Assembly (NCBI GenBank): GCA_048394785.1
Contig: DBFJGL010000117.1
Location: 1 to 13,715 of the forward strand
Reading direction: 5' to 3'
DNA: 13,715 bases
From: DBFJGL01 sp048394785
GTDB taxonomy: Bacteria > Bacillota > Clostridia > Christensenellales > CAG-917
Both the position numbers and the translations under genes were made by a program. The notes beneath the pieces are model-generated. The model saw only the letters and a list, made by a program, of their open reading frames with translations. It was not told the DNA's origin and searched no databases. Shown here piece after piece: positions 1 through 7,778 of this stretch (positions are counted from its first letter, which is position 1; each line of letters opens with the position of its first letter).

Positions 1-14
1 ACCGTATATAAAAT

Positions 15-41
15 AAAAAAGCGTTTTAACCGCGCTTTTTT
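15..41 (-). terminator. Intrinsic terminator at the end of the operon
   Basis: A perfect 9-bp inverted repeat (AAAAAAGCG at 15-23, CGCTTTTTT at 33-41) encloses a 9-nt loop. Read on the minus strand, the stem ends in a T-run followed by ATTTTATA, the form of a Rho-independent terminator. It lies about 95 bp past the folD stop. Because it is A-rich on one side and T-rich on the other, it could work in both directions. The bases between it and folD (42-135) are AT-rich and show nothing else. Confidence 0.8.
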
Positions 42-135
42 GTCACTTTAATATTTATTAACCGATACGACAAGTATTTTTGATTAAATTAACATTTCCT
101 AAACTCTCGTTATCAGATTGTTCTATGCCGTTATT

Positions 136-993
136 TTACGCTATTCCGTTCTGTATTTTGTAAGCTTTGACGGTGTTGGATATGAGCATCGTCACCGTCA
201 TGGGTCCGACTCCCCCCGGCACGGGCGTTATGAACGAGGCTTTATCCTTGACCGCTTCAAAATCGACGTCGCCGCACAGTTTATTGTTTTCGTCGCGGTC
301 CATTCCGACGTCTATGACGACCGCGCCCTCTTTCACCATATCGGCTGTTACGAACTTAGCTCTGCCTATTGCGACGCAGAGCACGTCCGCTTTGCTTGCT
401 ATATCTTTGAGATTCCGCGAACGGCTGTGGCAAATCGTAACGGTGGCGTTTCTGTCAAGCAAAAGCTGGGCAAGAGGCTTTCCGACAAGATTGGAACGTC
501 CTATAACGACGGCATTTTTACCTTCTAAATCTATGTCGTAATAGTCGAGCAGGCGCATAACACCGAGCGGAGTGCAGGCAATTAAGCTGTCCCGTCCCGT
601 CCACAGTCTGCCCTTTTGAACATAATGACAGCCGTCCACGTCCTTATCGGGAGAAATAGCGTCAAGCAAGGGAGCTTCGTCCAAACCCTTTGGCAGAGGA
701 AGCTGTAAAATTATGCCGCTTACCTCGGCGTCGCCGTTCAATCTGTTTATTTCGGTAAGCACGTCGTTATGCGTGGACGACGCAGGCATCTCAACCAAAA
801 ACGAATTTATGCCAACTTCTGCGCAAGCGTTGATTTTGTTGCGCACGTACACTTTGCTCGCCTGATTGTCGCCCACGAGTATGACGGCAAGTCCGATGCC
901 GTGCTCATAGCCTTGCTCCCGCAATTTGCGCGCCTCCTCTCCGATTGCGGCTCTTTCCGCCGCCGCAACCGCCTTTCCGTCCATAATTGCCAT
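136..993 (-). CDS. folD: FolD: methylenetetrahydrofolate dehydrogenase / methenyltetrahydrofolate cyclohydrolase
   Basis: A 285-residue cytosolic enzyme that oxidises 5,10-methylene-THF to methenyl-THF and hydrolyses this to 10-formyl-THF. Seen in the sequence: the catalytic Y49-x-x-x-K53 (YVRNK), QLPLP at 97-101, DKDVDG at 116-121, the dinucleotide-binding GRSNLVGKP at 165-173 and PGGVGPMT at 259-266. The usual PCTP motif reads ACTP (139-142). Length is normal for the family. The ATG at 993 is preferred because AAGGAGA sits about 6 nt upstream; the ATG at codon 4 is the only nearby alternative. It is the last gene of the operon, 180 bp after guaB. Its product, 10-formyl-THF, is the one-carbon donor for the two transformylases encoded upstream (purN and the AICAR formyltransferase), which explains its presence. 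A possible own promoter lies in the preceding spacer. Confidence 0.96.
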   Translation of the reverse strand: MAIMDGKAVAAAERAAIGEEARKLREQGYEHGIGLAVILVGDNQASKVYVRNKINACAEVGINSFLVEMPASSTHNDVLTEINRLNGDAEVSGIILQLPLPKGLDEAPLLDAISPDKDVDGCHYVQKGRLWTGRDSLIACTPLGVMRLLDYYDIDLEGKNAVVIGRSNLVGKPLAQLLLDRNATVTICHSRSRNLKDIASKADVLCVAIGRAKFVTADMVKEGAVVIDVGMDRDENNKLCGDVDFEAVKDKASFITPVPGGVGPMTVTMLISNTVKAYKIQNGIA

Positions 994-1062
994 AACTTTC
1001 TCCTTTGAAACCCGTCGGCTTGCATCAAAGTCTAAGCAGCCGTACGGTAAAACAACGTTGTC

Positions 1063-1092
1063 GTTATATTATTTCCATACATAAATCGGCAA
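1063..1092 (-). promoter_or_regulatory. Possible internal promoter for folD
   Basis: On the minus strand TTGCCG (1087-1092) and TATAAC (1063-1068) are 18 nt apart, matching 4/6 and 5/6 of the sigma-A -35 and -10 consensus. It lies 70 bp before the folD start in an otherwise non-coding spacer. The -35 overlaps one arm of a 7-bp inverted repeat (TCGGCAA 1086-1092, TTGCCGA 1106-1112). Such matches arise by chance in AT-rich DNA, so this is only a candidate. Confidence 0.35.
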
Positions 1093-1125
1093 TCCAAACG
1101 CAAATTTGCCGAAATATATTTGACT

Positions 1126-1168
1126 TATGCGCGCCTACGACGGTCGATTTACGACCGCCGTACGCATA
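1126..1168 (-). other. Strong hairpin between guaB and folD
   Basis: A 10-bp stem with one G-U pair on the minus-strand RNA (arms 1137-1146 and 1152-1161) closes a 5-nt loop, and an outer 6-bp stem (TATGCG 1126-1131, CGCATA 1163-1168) extends it across a small asymmetric internal loop. It begins 5 nt after the guaB stop codon. On the minus strand it is followed by AAGTCAAATATA rather than a T-run, so it is not a standard intrinsic terminator. It could protect the 3' end of a processed purL-guaB message, reduce read-through into folD, or be a degenerate terminator. Confidence 0.6.
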
Positions 1169-1173
1169 TGTTT

Positions 1174-2676
1174 TTAGTTGTTGTAACTTCTGTTCTTCTG
1201 AATTACGTCGTGCGCGCCGCCCTCAGTTATGCTCGTTGCCGAAACGACCGTCATTTTCGCGCTTGCGTGCAGTTGCGGAATGGTTATCGCGCCGCAGTTG
1301 CACATCGTAGAACGCACTTTATACAAACTCTTGTCCACGTTGTCTTTGAGCGTACCCGCGTACGGAACGTAGCTGTCAACGCCCTCCTCGAAGCTGAGCG
1401 TGTTCTTGCCGCCGAGGTCGTAACGCTGCCAATTTCTCGCGCGGTTGCTGCCCTCTCCCCAATATTCCTTGACGTAGTTTCCGTTGATATTGAGTTTATT
1501 TGTGGGGCTTTCGTCAAAACGCGCGAAGTATCTGCCGAGCATCATAAAATCCGCGCCCATTGCAAGCGCAAGCGTCATATGATAGTCGTGCACAATGCCG
1601 CCGTCCGAGCATATGGGAATATAAACGCCCGTCTTTTCAAAGTATTCGTCTCGCGCCTTTGCCACCTCGATAAGAGCGGTTGCCTGACCTCTGCCGATAC
1701 CTTTCTGCTCGCGAGTTATGCAAATCGAGCCGCCGCCTATACCGACCTTTATAAAATCCGCACCGGCTTCCGCAAGGAAAAGGAACCCGTCCTTATCGAC
1801 GACGTTGCCCGCGCCGACTTTTACGCTGTCGCCGTATTTGGCACGCACGTAATCCAGCGTCTTTTTCTGCCAAACCGTGTATCCTTCGGAAGAATCTATG
1901 CAAAGCACGTCTGCGCCTGCCGCCACGAGCGCGGGGACTCTCTTTTCGTAGTCGAGCGTATTTATACCTGCGCCGACCATATATCTCTTTTGCGCGTCGA
2001 GCAGTTCGTTGGGATTTTCTTTATGCTGCGAATAGTCCTTTCTGAACACGAGATAAAGCAGGTTGCCCTCGTCGCTGACAATGGGAATACTGTTGAGTTT
2101 ATGCTCCCAGATTATGTCGTTGGCTTCCACCAAAGTGGTGCTTTGCGGCGCGGTTACGAGTTTATCGAGCGGAGTCATAAAGTCCTTGACTTCCGTTTCA
2201 AGACTCATTCTGCTCACTCTGTAATCTCTGCCCGTCACGAGTCCGAGGAGTTTTCCGCTGGACGAACCGTCGTCGGTTACCGCAATGGTGTTGTGACCTT
2301 TGCGCGCGACAAGATCCAGAACGTCTGCGAGCGTGCTGTCCGGCTTGAGATTGCTGTCCGATACGACGAAACCCGCCTTATAATTCTTGACTCTGCGCAC
2401 CATTTCAGCCTCGCTCTCCACCGACTGCGAACCGTATATAAAAGACATACCGCCCTCTTTTGCAAGCGCGATTGCAAGCGTATCGTTGGACACCGACTGC
2501 ATAATCGCCGACACAAGCGGAATGTTGAGCGTAATTGCGGACTCCTCTCCGCGGCGGTATTTCACAAGCGGAGTTTTCAGGCTCACGTTTGCGGGTATGC
2601 AGTTCTCGTCAGTATATCCCGGAATGAGAAGATATTCGCTGAAAGTTCTTGATGGTTCTTCGTAATATTTTGCCAT
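1174..2676 (-). CDS. guaB: GuaB: IMP dehydrogenase, Tritrichomonas foetus-like type
   Basis: A 500-residue cytosolic enzyme that oxidises IMP to XMP with NAD+, the committed step to GMP. The TIM-barrel catalytic domain is interrupted by a CBS-domain pair at about 105-220. Visible active-site residues are D261, the catalytic C319 in GGGSICITREQKG, and the flap pair R418-Y419. Compared from memory with the T. foetus enzyme, these have identical numbers, the N-terminus (MAKYY-EP) and C-terminal blocks align, and no gap is needed; this differs from the common bacterial GPGSICTTR loop. K310 and E431, which in T. foetus are linked to low mycophenolic-acid sensitivity (human Arg and Gln), are also present. 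The ATG at 2676 has an AGGAGG (2682-2687) that overlaps the purL stop, so the two genes are probably translationally coupled. An IMPDH of another subfamily is the only alternative; the function is secure. Confidence 0.96.
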   Translation of the reverse strand: MAKYYEEPSRTFSEYLLIPGYTDENCIPANVSLKTPLVKYRRGEESAITLNIPLVSAIMQSVSNDTLAIALAKEGGMSFIYGSQSVESEAEMVRRVKNYKAGFVVSDSNLKPDSTLADVLDLVARKGHNTIAVTDDGSSSGKLLGLVTGRDYRVSRMSLETEVKDFMTPLDKLVTAPQSTTLVEANDIIWEHKLNSIPIVSDEGNLLYLVFRKDYSQHKENPNELLDAQKRYMVGAGINTLDYEKRVPALVAAGADVLCIDSSEGYTVWQKKTLDYVRAKYGDSVKVGAGNVVDKDGFLFLAEAGADFIKVGIGGGSICITREQKGIGRGQATALIEVAKARDEYFEKTGVYIPICSDGGIVHDYHMTLALAMGADFMMLGRYFARFDESPTNKLNINGNYVKEYWGEGSNRARNWQRYDLGGKNTLSFEEGVDSYVPYAGTLKDNVDKSLYKVRSTMCNCGAITIPQLHASAKMTVVSATSITEGGAHDVIQKNRSYNN

Positions 2677-2681
2677 AATAG

Positions 2682-2687
2682 CCTCCT
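2682..2687 (-). promoter_or_regulatory. guaB ribosome-binding site overlapping the purL stop
   Basis: AGGAGG, 5 nt before the guaB ATG. Its first two bases are the last two bases of the purL TAG stop codon (2686-2688), so the sequence reads TAGGAGG. Ribosomes ending purL finish directly on the guaB initiation site. Confidence 0.85.
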
Positions 2688-5600
2688 ATTTATAGTAACG
2701 GACTGCCGCTTCGAACAGTCTTGCATTGTAGTTGCCCGGTACGTTTTTGTAAAGGTATTCGCCGTATCTTTCGCTGTGTCCCATCTTGCCGAAAACTCTG
2801 CCGTCGGGAGAAGTTATACCTTCGATGGCGCATACGCTTCCGTTGGGGTTAAAATCGATGTCCATTGTGGGATTGCCGTTCATATCGACGTACTGCGTCG
2901 CAATCTGACCGTTTTTTATGAGTTGCGCAACGGTCTTCTCGTCCGCAAGGAATTTACCTTCGCCGTGAGATATGGGCACGTTGTATACTTCGCCGACCTC
3001 CGTAAGTCCCAGCCAAGGAGATTTGACAGACGCGATTCTCGTTCTCACCACGGAAGATTGGTGACGTGCGATGGTGTTATATGTGAGAGTGGGAGCGTCC
3101 TTGCTCATTTCTCTGATTTCGCCGTACGGCACAAGTCCGAGCTTGATTAACGCCTGAAAACCGTTGCAGATGCCCGCCATAAGTCCGTCGCGTCGATTGA
3201 GCATACGCATAACCGCTTCGCCGACCTCGCCGCTTCTGAAAAACGCAGTTATGAACTTACCGCTTCCGTCCGGCTCGTCTCCGCCCGAAAAACCGCCCGG
3301 GATAAATATAATCTGAGCGTTGTCCGCAAGCTTTGCGAACGCCTGTACGGAATGCGCGATGTGTTCGCCGCTGAGAGTGTTGATTACAAATATTTCCGCC
3401 TCTGCGCCTGCGTCTTCAAACGCCTTTTTCGTGTCGTATTCGCAGTTGGTGCCGGGGAATACAGGTATCAGAACGCGAGGTTTAGCAATGCTTTTTGCAG
3501 CTTTCAAAGTGCATTTACCGCTGTAATCCGCTTTTATCGCATTGCCTTGCTGCTCGATGCGCGCGGAATATACGCTTTCGAGTTTATCCGAATAAGGACG
3601 GTCTATTTCCGCAAGCGTAACTTCTTCGCCGTTAAAAGATATTTTGCCGTCGGCTGTCGTTCTGCCCAGCAAAACTCCCTCACACTCACCCTCTTTCAAT
3701 TCAACTATGAAACTGCCGTACTTATATCCGAAAACGTCCTCGAGCAGGAAGCCGTCCGCGTACTCGAAACCTATTCCGTTGCCGAAGCACATCTTCATTA
3801 CCGCTTCCTGAATGCCGCCGTAACACGGAGTGTAACACGCCGCCGCGCGTCCTTCGGCAATAAGCGACGACACTTCGTTCATATTGCGTTTGAACGCTTC
3901 GACGTCGGGCAGTCCGTCCTTGTTTCTCGGAGTTTCTATAAAGTAAACTTTGCGGTTCGCACTCTTGAATTCGGGAGAAACAACTCTGCCGCATTTACCC
4001 GTCGTAACCGCAAAGCTGACGAGCGTGGGAGGCACGTCGATATTCTCGAACGTACCGCTCATAGAGTCTTTGCCGCCTATCGCGGCTATGCCCAAGTCCA
4101 TCTGCGCGCGGAACGCTCCGAGCACCGCTGAGAAAGGTTTACCCCATCTTTCCGGCGAATTTTTCGGCTTTTCGAAATACTCTTGGAAGGTGAGATACAC
4201 GTCTTTGAAATCCGCGCCCGACGCAATCAGTTTTGCAACCGATTCTGTAACCGCGAGATACGCGCCGTGATACGGACTTATCGAACTTATGAACGGATTA
4301 TAACCCCAACTCATAAACGAACAGTCGTCGGTATGTCCGCTCTCGACAGAAATCTTGTGCGCCATCGCCTGAATGGGAGTCTTCTGTCTGCTTCCGCCAA
4401 GCGGCATCAGAACGGTACCTGCGCCTATGGACGAGTCGAACCGCTCCTGCAAGCCGCGCTTGGAACACACGTTAAGTTCGCCGGCAAGCGACAACGCGCC
4501 CTCTCTGAACGACGAACATATCTCTTTATCGTAGTTCTTATTCGAATATATATTTGCAACGGTATGTTTTTCCGCACCGTTGGAGTTCAAAAACTCACGG
4601 GATACGTCGACGATTGTCTTACCGTTCCAACTCATTTTAAGCCTCGGCTCCTCCGTCACTTTCGCGACGACGGTGGCTTCTAGGTTTTCCGCCTCGGCAT
4701 ATGCAATAAATTTCTCCGCGTCCTCTGCCGCAACCACAACCGCCATTCTCTCCTGCGATTCGCTGATTGCAAGCTCTGTTCCGTCCAATCCGTCGTACTT
4801 CTTCGGCACGGCGTTGAGGTCTATGCTTATGCCGTCGGCAAGTTCGCCTATTGCCACGCTCACGCCGCCCGCGCCGAAATCGTTGCAACGCTTGACAAGC
4901 AGGCTGGCGTCGCGGTTTCTGAACAGTCTTTGCAATTTACGCTCCTCGGGAGCGTTGCCTTTCTGCACTTCCGCGCCGCAGGTCGCAAGCGACGTCACGC
5001 TGTGCGATTTGGACGAGCCCGTCGCGCCTCCGCAGCCGTCGCGTCCCGTTCTGCCGCCGAGAAGAATAATCAAATCACCGTCTACGGGACATTCGCGGCG
5101 CACCGCGTCCTGTTTTACCGCGCCTATAACCGCGCCTATTTCAAGACGTTTCGCCACATATCCTTCGTGATATATTTCGTCGACTATGCCTGTCGCAAGT
5201 CCGATTTGATTGCCGTAAGAACTGTACCCTGCCGCCGCCGTGGTCACGATTTTACGCTGAGGCAGCTTGCCGGGAATGGTATCTTTAAGGTCTTTAAGCG
5301 GATTGCCCGCGCCCGTAACTCTCATCGCGGCGTAAACGTACGCGCGCCCCGACAACGGGTCTCTTATCGCGCCGCCTATGCAGGTCGCCGCGCCGCCGAA
5401 CGGCTCTATTTCGGTGGGGTGATTGTGCGTTTCGTTTTTGAACAGCAACAGCCAATCTTCGTCTTTGCCGTCAACGGTGACGGTTATCTTCACCGTGCAG
5501 GCGTTGATTTCCTCCGACTCGTCCAATTTATCGAGTTTACCCTGTTTTTTGAGCACGCGCGCGCCTATCGTACCTAAATCCATAAGCGTCACAGGTTTGT

Positions 5601-6378
5601 GCTCTCGGTTAAGTTCGCGCCTTGCGGCGAGATAGGACTTATACGCGTCTTCGAGCATTTTATCTCCGCACTTTACGTCGTCGATATGAGTCAAGAACGT
5701 GGTGTGACGGCAGTGGTCCGACCAGTACGTGTCTATCATTCTGATTTCGGTAAGAGTGGGCTCGCGGTTTTCGCTCTTGAAATAAGCCTGACAAAACGCT
5801 ATATCGTCGCCGTCCATTGCAAGTCCGTATTTTGCCGCGAACGCGTCAAGACCGTCCTTACCGAGCTCATTGAAACCCGAAAGCGTTTCCACCGCGTCGG
5901 GAACGTCGTACGCCAACGCAAGCGTATGAGGCATATCCAGCGACGCCTCTCTGCACTCCACGGGATTTATAACGTATTTCTTTATCGCGGCAATATCGTT
6001 TTCGCTCAAATCGCCGCTTAATACATACACTTTTGCAGTTTTAACCGTGGGTTTATTGCGCTTTGACACAATTTGAATAAGCTGCGCCGCGCTGTCCGCG
6101 CGCTGGTCGAACTGACCGGGCAAAGGTTCTACCGCAAACACCGCATCGTTATCTTCCGCGCTGATTTTACCGCTCACGTCGTCAAGCTGCGGTTCTGCGA
6201 ATATACCCGTTTTCGCGCCTTCGAACAATTCCTCGTCGATATTCTCCACGTCGTAGCGGTTGATTATTCTGACTTTGGTAAGCGCGGATATGTCAAGCAA
6301 ACCTTTGCAGTCCGCATAAAGCGCGCGAGCCTCGTTGTCAAGTCCTTTTTTCTTTTCGACAAATACTCTGTAAACCAT
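2686..6378 (-). CDS. purL: PurL: phosphoribosylformylglycinamidine synthase, single-chain clostridial form
   Basis: A 1230-residue ATP- and glutamine-dependent amidotransferase that turns FGAR into FGAM. It is one chain carrying what Bacillus splits into PurS, PurL and PurQ. Domains in order: a PurS-like N-terminus (about 1-150), a linker with WSDHCRHT (219-226), tandem AIR-synthetase-like ATP/FGAR domains with NETHNHPTEIEPFGGA (315-330), and a class I glutaminase (about 968-1230). In the glutaminase the nucleophile is C1071 in GICNGFQ and the catalytic pair is H1201/E1203 in GHSER. It is shorter than the roughly 1290-residue proteobacterial enzyme, and the N-terminus and linker resemble the separate clostridial/lactobacillar single-chain clade. 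The ATG at 6378 has GGAGGA 2 nt upstream of the intervening ATT-type gap, overlapping the purD stop. It sits between purD and guaB with gaps of 7 and 9 bp. Confidence 0.97.
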   Translation of the reverse strand: MVYRVFVEKKKGLDNEARALYADCKGLLDISALTKVRIINRYDVENIDEELFEGAKTGIFAEPQLDDVSGKISAEDNDAVFAVEPLPGQFDQRADSAAQLIQIVSKRNKPTVKTAKVYVLSGDLSENDIAAIKKYVINPVECREASLDMPHTLALAYDVPDAVETLSGFNELGKDGLDAFAAKYGLAMDGDDIAFCQAYFKSENREPTLTEIRMIDTYWSDHCRHTTFLTHIDDVKCGDKMLEDAYKSYLAARRELNREHKPVTLMDLGTIGARVLKKQGKLDKLDESEEINACTVKITVTVDGKDEDWLLLFKNETHNHPTEIEPFGGAATCIGGAIRDPLSGRAYVYAAMRVTGAGNPLKDLKDTIPGKLPQRKIVTTAAAGYSSYGNQIGLATGIVDEIYHEGYVAKRLEIGAVIGAVKQDAVRRECPVDGDLIILLGGRTGRDGCGGATGSSKSHSVTSLATCGAEVQKGNAPEERKLQRLFRNRDASLLVKRCNDFGAGGVSVAIGELADGISIDLNAVPKKYDGLDGTELAISESQERMAVVVAAEDAEKFIAYAEAENLEATVVAKVTEEPRLKMSWNGKTIVDVSREFLNSNGAEKHTVANIYSNKNYDKEICSSFREGALSLAGELNVCSKRGLQERFDSSIGAGTVLMPLGGSRQKTPIQAMAHKISVESGHTDDCSFMSWGYNPFISSISPYHGAYLAVTESVAKLIASGADFKDVYLTFQEYFEKPKNSPERWGKPFSAVLGAFRAQMDLGIAAIGGKDSMSGTFENIDVPPTLVSFAVTTGKCGRVVSPEFKSANRKVYFIETPRNKDGLPDVEAFKRNMNEVSSLIAEGRAAACYTPCYGGIQEAVMKMCFGNGIGFEYADGFLLEDVFGYKYGSFIVELKEGECEGVLLGRTTADGKISFNGEEVTLAEIDRPYSDKLESVYSARIEQQGNAIKADYSGKCTLKAAKSIAKPRVLIPVFPGTNCEYDTKKAFEDAGAEAEIFVINTLSGEHIAHSVQAFAKLADNAQIIFIPGGFSGGDEPDGSGKFITAFFRSGEVGEAVMRMLNRRDGLMAGICNGFQALIKLGLVPYGEIREMSKDAPTLTYNTIARHQSSVVRTRIASVKSPWLGLTEVGEVYNVPISHGEGKFLADEKTVAQLIKNGQIATQYVDMNGNPTMDIDFNPNGSVCAIEGITSPDGRVFGKMGHSERYGEYLYKNVPGNYNARLFEAAVRYYK

Positions 6379-6380
6379 AA

Positions 6381-6386
6381 TCCTCC
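6381..6386 (-). promoter_or_regulatory. purL ribosome-binding site overlapping the purD stop
   Basis: GGAGGA just before the purL ATG. The first G is the last base of the purD TAG stop (6386-6388), so stop and ribosome-binding site merge as TAGGAGGA. This supports the ATG at 6378 and suggests coupled translation of purD and purL. Confidence 0.85.
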
Positions 6387-7660
6387 TAATTGAGCGCGTC
6401 TAACGCCTTTGCTCCTATATCCTTTCTGCAATATGCGTTCTCAAAACTGATTTTTCCTACTGCGGCATACGCCTTGTCTACGGCTTCTCTGAGGCTGTCG
6501 CCCGTCGCCGTTACGCCGAGCACTCTGCCTCCCGCCGTAAACAGTCTGCCGTCTTCGCCAATCTTTACGCCTGCCGCAAACACCTGTGCGCCGCTCTCGG
6601 CTATGCCCGTAATCTCGTAACCCGTTTTATACTCCTCGGGGTATCCTTTGCTCGCCATAACCACGCAACACGCGTGTTTATCCTTAAACCGCACGTCGCA
6701 TTCGCCGAGCGTTCCGTTTTCGCAGGCAAGCATTATTTCAAGCAAATCGCTGTCCAAAAGAGGCAGAACGACCTGTGTTTCGGGGTCGCCGAACCGACAG
6801 TTATATTCGATTACTTTCGCTCCGTCCGACGTGAGCATCAGTCCGAAAAACAGACAGCCCTTAAACGTTCTTCCTTCCGCCTTCATCGCTCTTATCGTGG
6901 GCAGGAAAATGTTGTTCATACACTCGTCCGCGATTTCCGCCGTATAGCAGGGGTTGGGCGCAACAGTGCCCATTCCTCCCGTATTAAGACCTCTGTCGCC
7001 GTCTTGCGCGCGCTTGTGGTCCATACTTGATACCATAGGTACGACTGTTTCGCCGTCGGTGAACGCCAGCACAGAAACCTCGGGACCGGTCAAAAACTCC
7101 TCTATAACCACGGTATTTCCGCTCGCGCCGAACTTGCCCTCCGTCATCATCTCTCTGACGGCGACTTTTGCCTCCGACTTGTTTAACGCGATTATAACGC
7201 CCTTACCCAGCGCAAGACCGTCCGCTTTTACAACGATCGGCTTTTCGTCGGACAGAGTATCGATATACTTTTCCGCTTTATCGCAATCCGAAAAAGTTTC
7301 GTGCGCCGCCGTGGGTATGCCGTACTTTTTCATAAGTTCTTTACTGAACGCCTTGCTGCCCTCTATTATCGCGGCTTTCGCTTCGGGACCGAAACACTTT
7401 ATACCCGCGGCGTGCAGCCTGTCCACAACGCCGAGCACGAGAGGGTCGTCGGGCGTAACCACGGCAAAGTCAACATTGTTATCGACCGCAAACTTTACGA
7501 TGGCGTCGGCGTTCTTTGCGTTTATGCCCGTAATAACGGCGTCGCCGCACATTCCTCCGTTGCCGGGAAGCGCATAAATAACTTCTACGCTCTTGTTCTC
7601 TTTAAGTTTTTTTATGACGGCGTGTTCTCTGCCGCCGCCGCCTATAACCATTATTTTCAT
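6386..7660 (-). CDS. purD: PurD: phosphoribosylamine-glycine ligase (GAR synthetase)
   Basis: A 424-residue cytosolic ATP-grasp enzyme that joins phosphoribosylamine and glycine using ATP to give GAR. The N-terminal VIGGGGREHA (5-14) binds the phosphoribosyl group. ATP-grasp motifs follow: KADGLALGKGV (145-155), EEFLTGPEVS (187-196), DHKRAQDGDRGLNTGGMG (214-231) and the metal-binding EYNCRFGDPETQ (285-296). Length is normal. The ATG at 7660 aligns with the family start and has GGTGAGG just upstream; the ATG at codon 4 is less likely because it would shorten the first beta strand. A 118-bp spacer with a promoter-like sequence precedes it, so purD, purL and guaB may have a second transcript. 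purL follows after 7 bp. Confidence 0.97.
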   Translation of the reverse strand: MKIMVIGGGGREHAVIKKLKENKSVEVIYALPGNGGMCGDAVITGINAKNADAIVKFAVDNNVDFAVVTPDDPLVLGVVDRLHAAGIKCFGPEAKAAIIEGSKAFSKELMKKYGIPTAAHETFSDCDKAEKYIDTLSDEKPIVVKADGLALGKGVIIALNKSEAKVAVREMMTEGKFGASGNTVVIEEFLTGPEVSVLAFTDGETVVPMVSSMDHKRAQDGDRGLNTGGMGTVAPNPCYTAEIADECMNNIFLPTIRAMKAEGRTFKGCLFFGLMLTSDGAKVIEYNCRFGDPETQVVLPLLDSDLLEIMLACENGTLGECDVRFKDKHACCVVMASKGYPEEYKTGYEITGIAESGAQVFAAGVKIGEDGRLFTAGGRVLGVTATGDSLREAVDKAYAAVGKISFENAYCRKDIGAKALDALN

Positions 7661-7685
7661 ATCCTCACCGTGTTATCGCTTAGTG

Positions 7686-7714
7686 ATTATAATGTTTCGC
7701 GCAAACCTTGTTTA
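7686..7714 (-). promoter_or_regulatory. Candidate internal promoter before purD
   Basis: On the minus strand a perfect -10 hexamer TATAAT (7686-7691) lies 17 nt after TAAACA (7709-7714), a 4/6 match to the sigma-A -35. The spacing is ideal, and the site lies in a 118-bp non-coding spacer, 25 bp before the purD ATG. It would start a purD-purL-guaB transcript. The short distance would give a leader of about 20 nt, just enough for the ribosome-binding site. Confidence 0.5.
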
Positions 7715-7778
7715 CAGTTTTATTTCCGCGTTTTATTGCGTATTCGGTTTTCGTACCGCTCAACAGACTTTTCCGAAA

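Noticed and set aside
1126..1168. Intrinsic terminator after guaB
   Set aside because: The stem is strong, but the minus strand continues with AAGTCAAATATA rather than a U-tract. A T-run exists only on the plus-strand side, where no plus-strand gene precedes it.
1120..2652. A 510-codon open frame on the plus strand, antisense to almost all of guaB
   Set aside because: It runs in exact codon register opposite guaB and exists because guaB there uses no TTA, CTA or TCA codons; it ends where guaB has a TCA serine codon. The translation has no recognisable motif, while guaB is fully conserved.
3352..4131. Long plus-strand frames opposite purL (also 4183-4683 and 4930-5577)
   Set aside because: They are shadows of purL caused by its codon use, without ribosome-binding sites or family resemblance.
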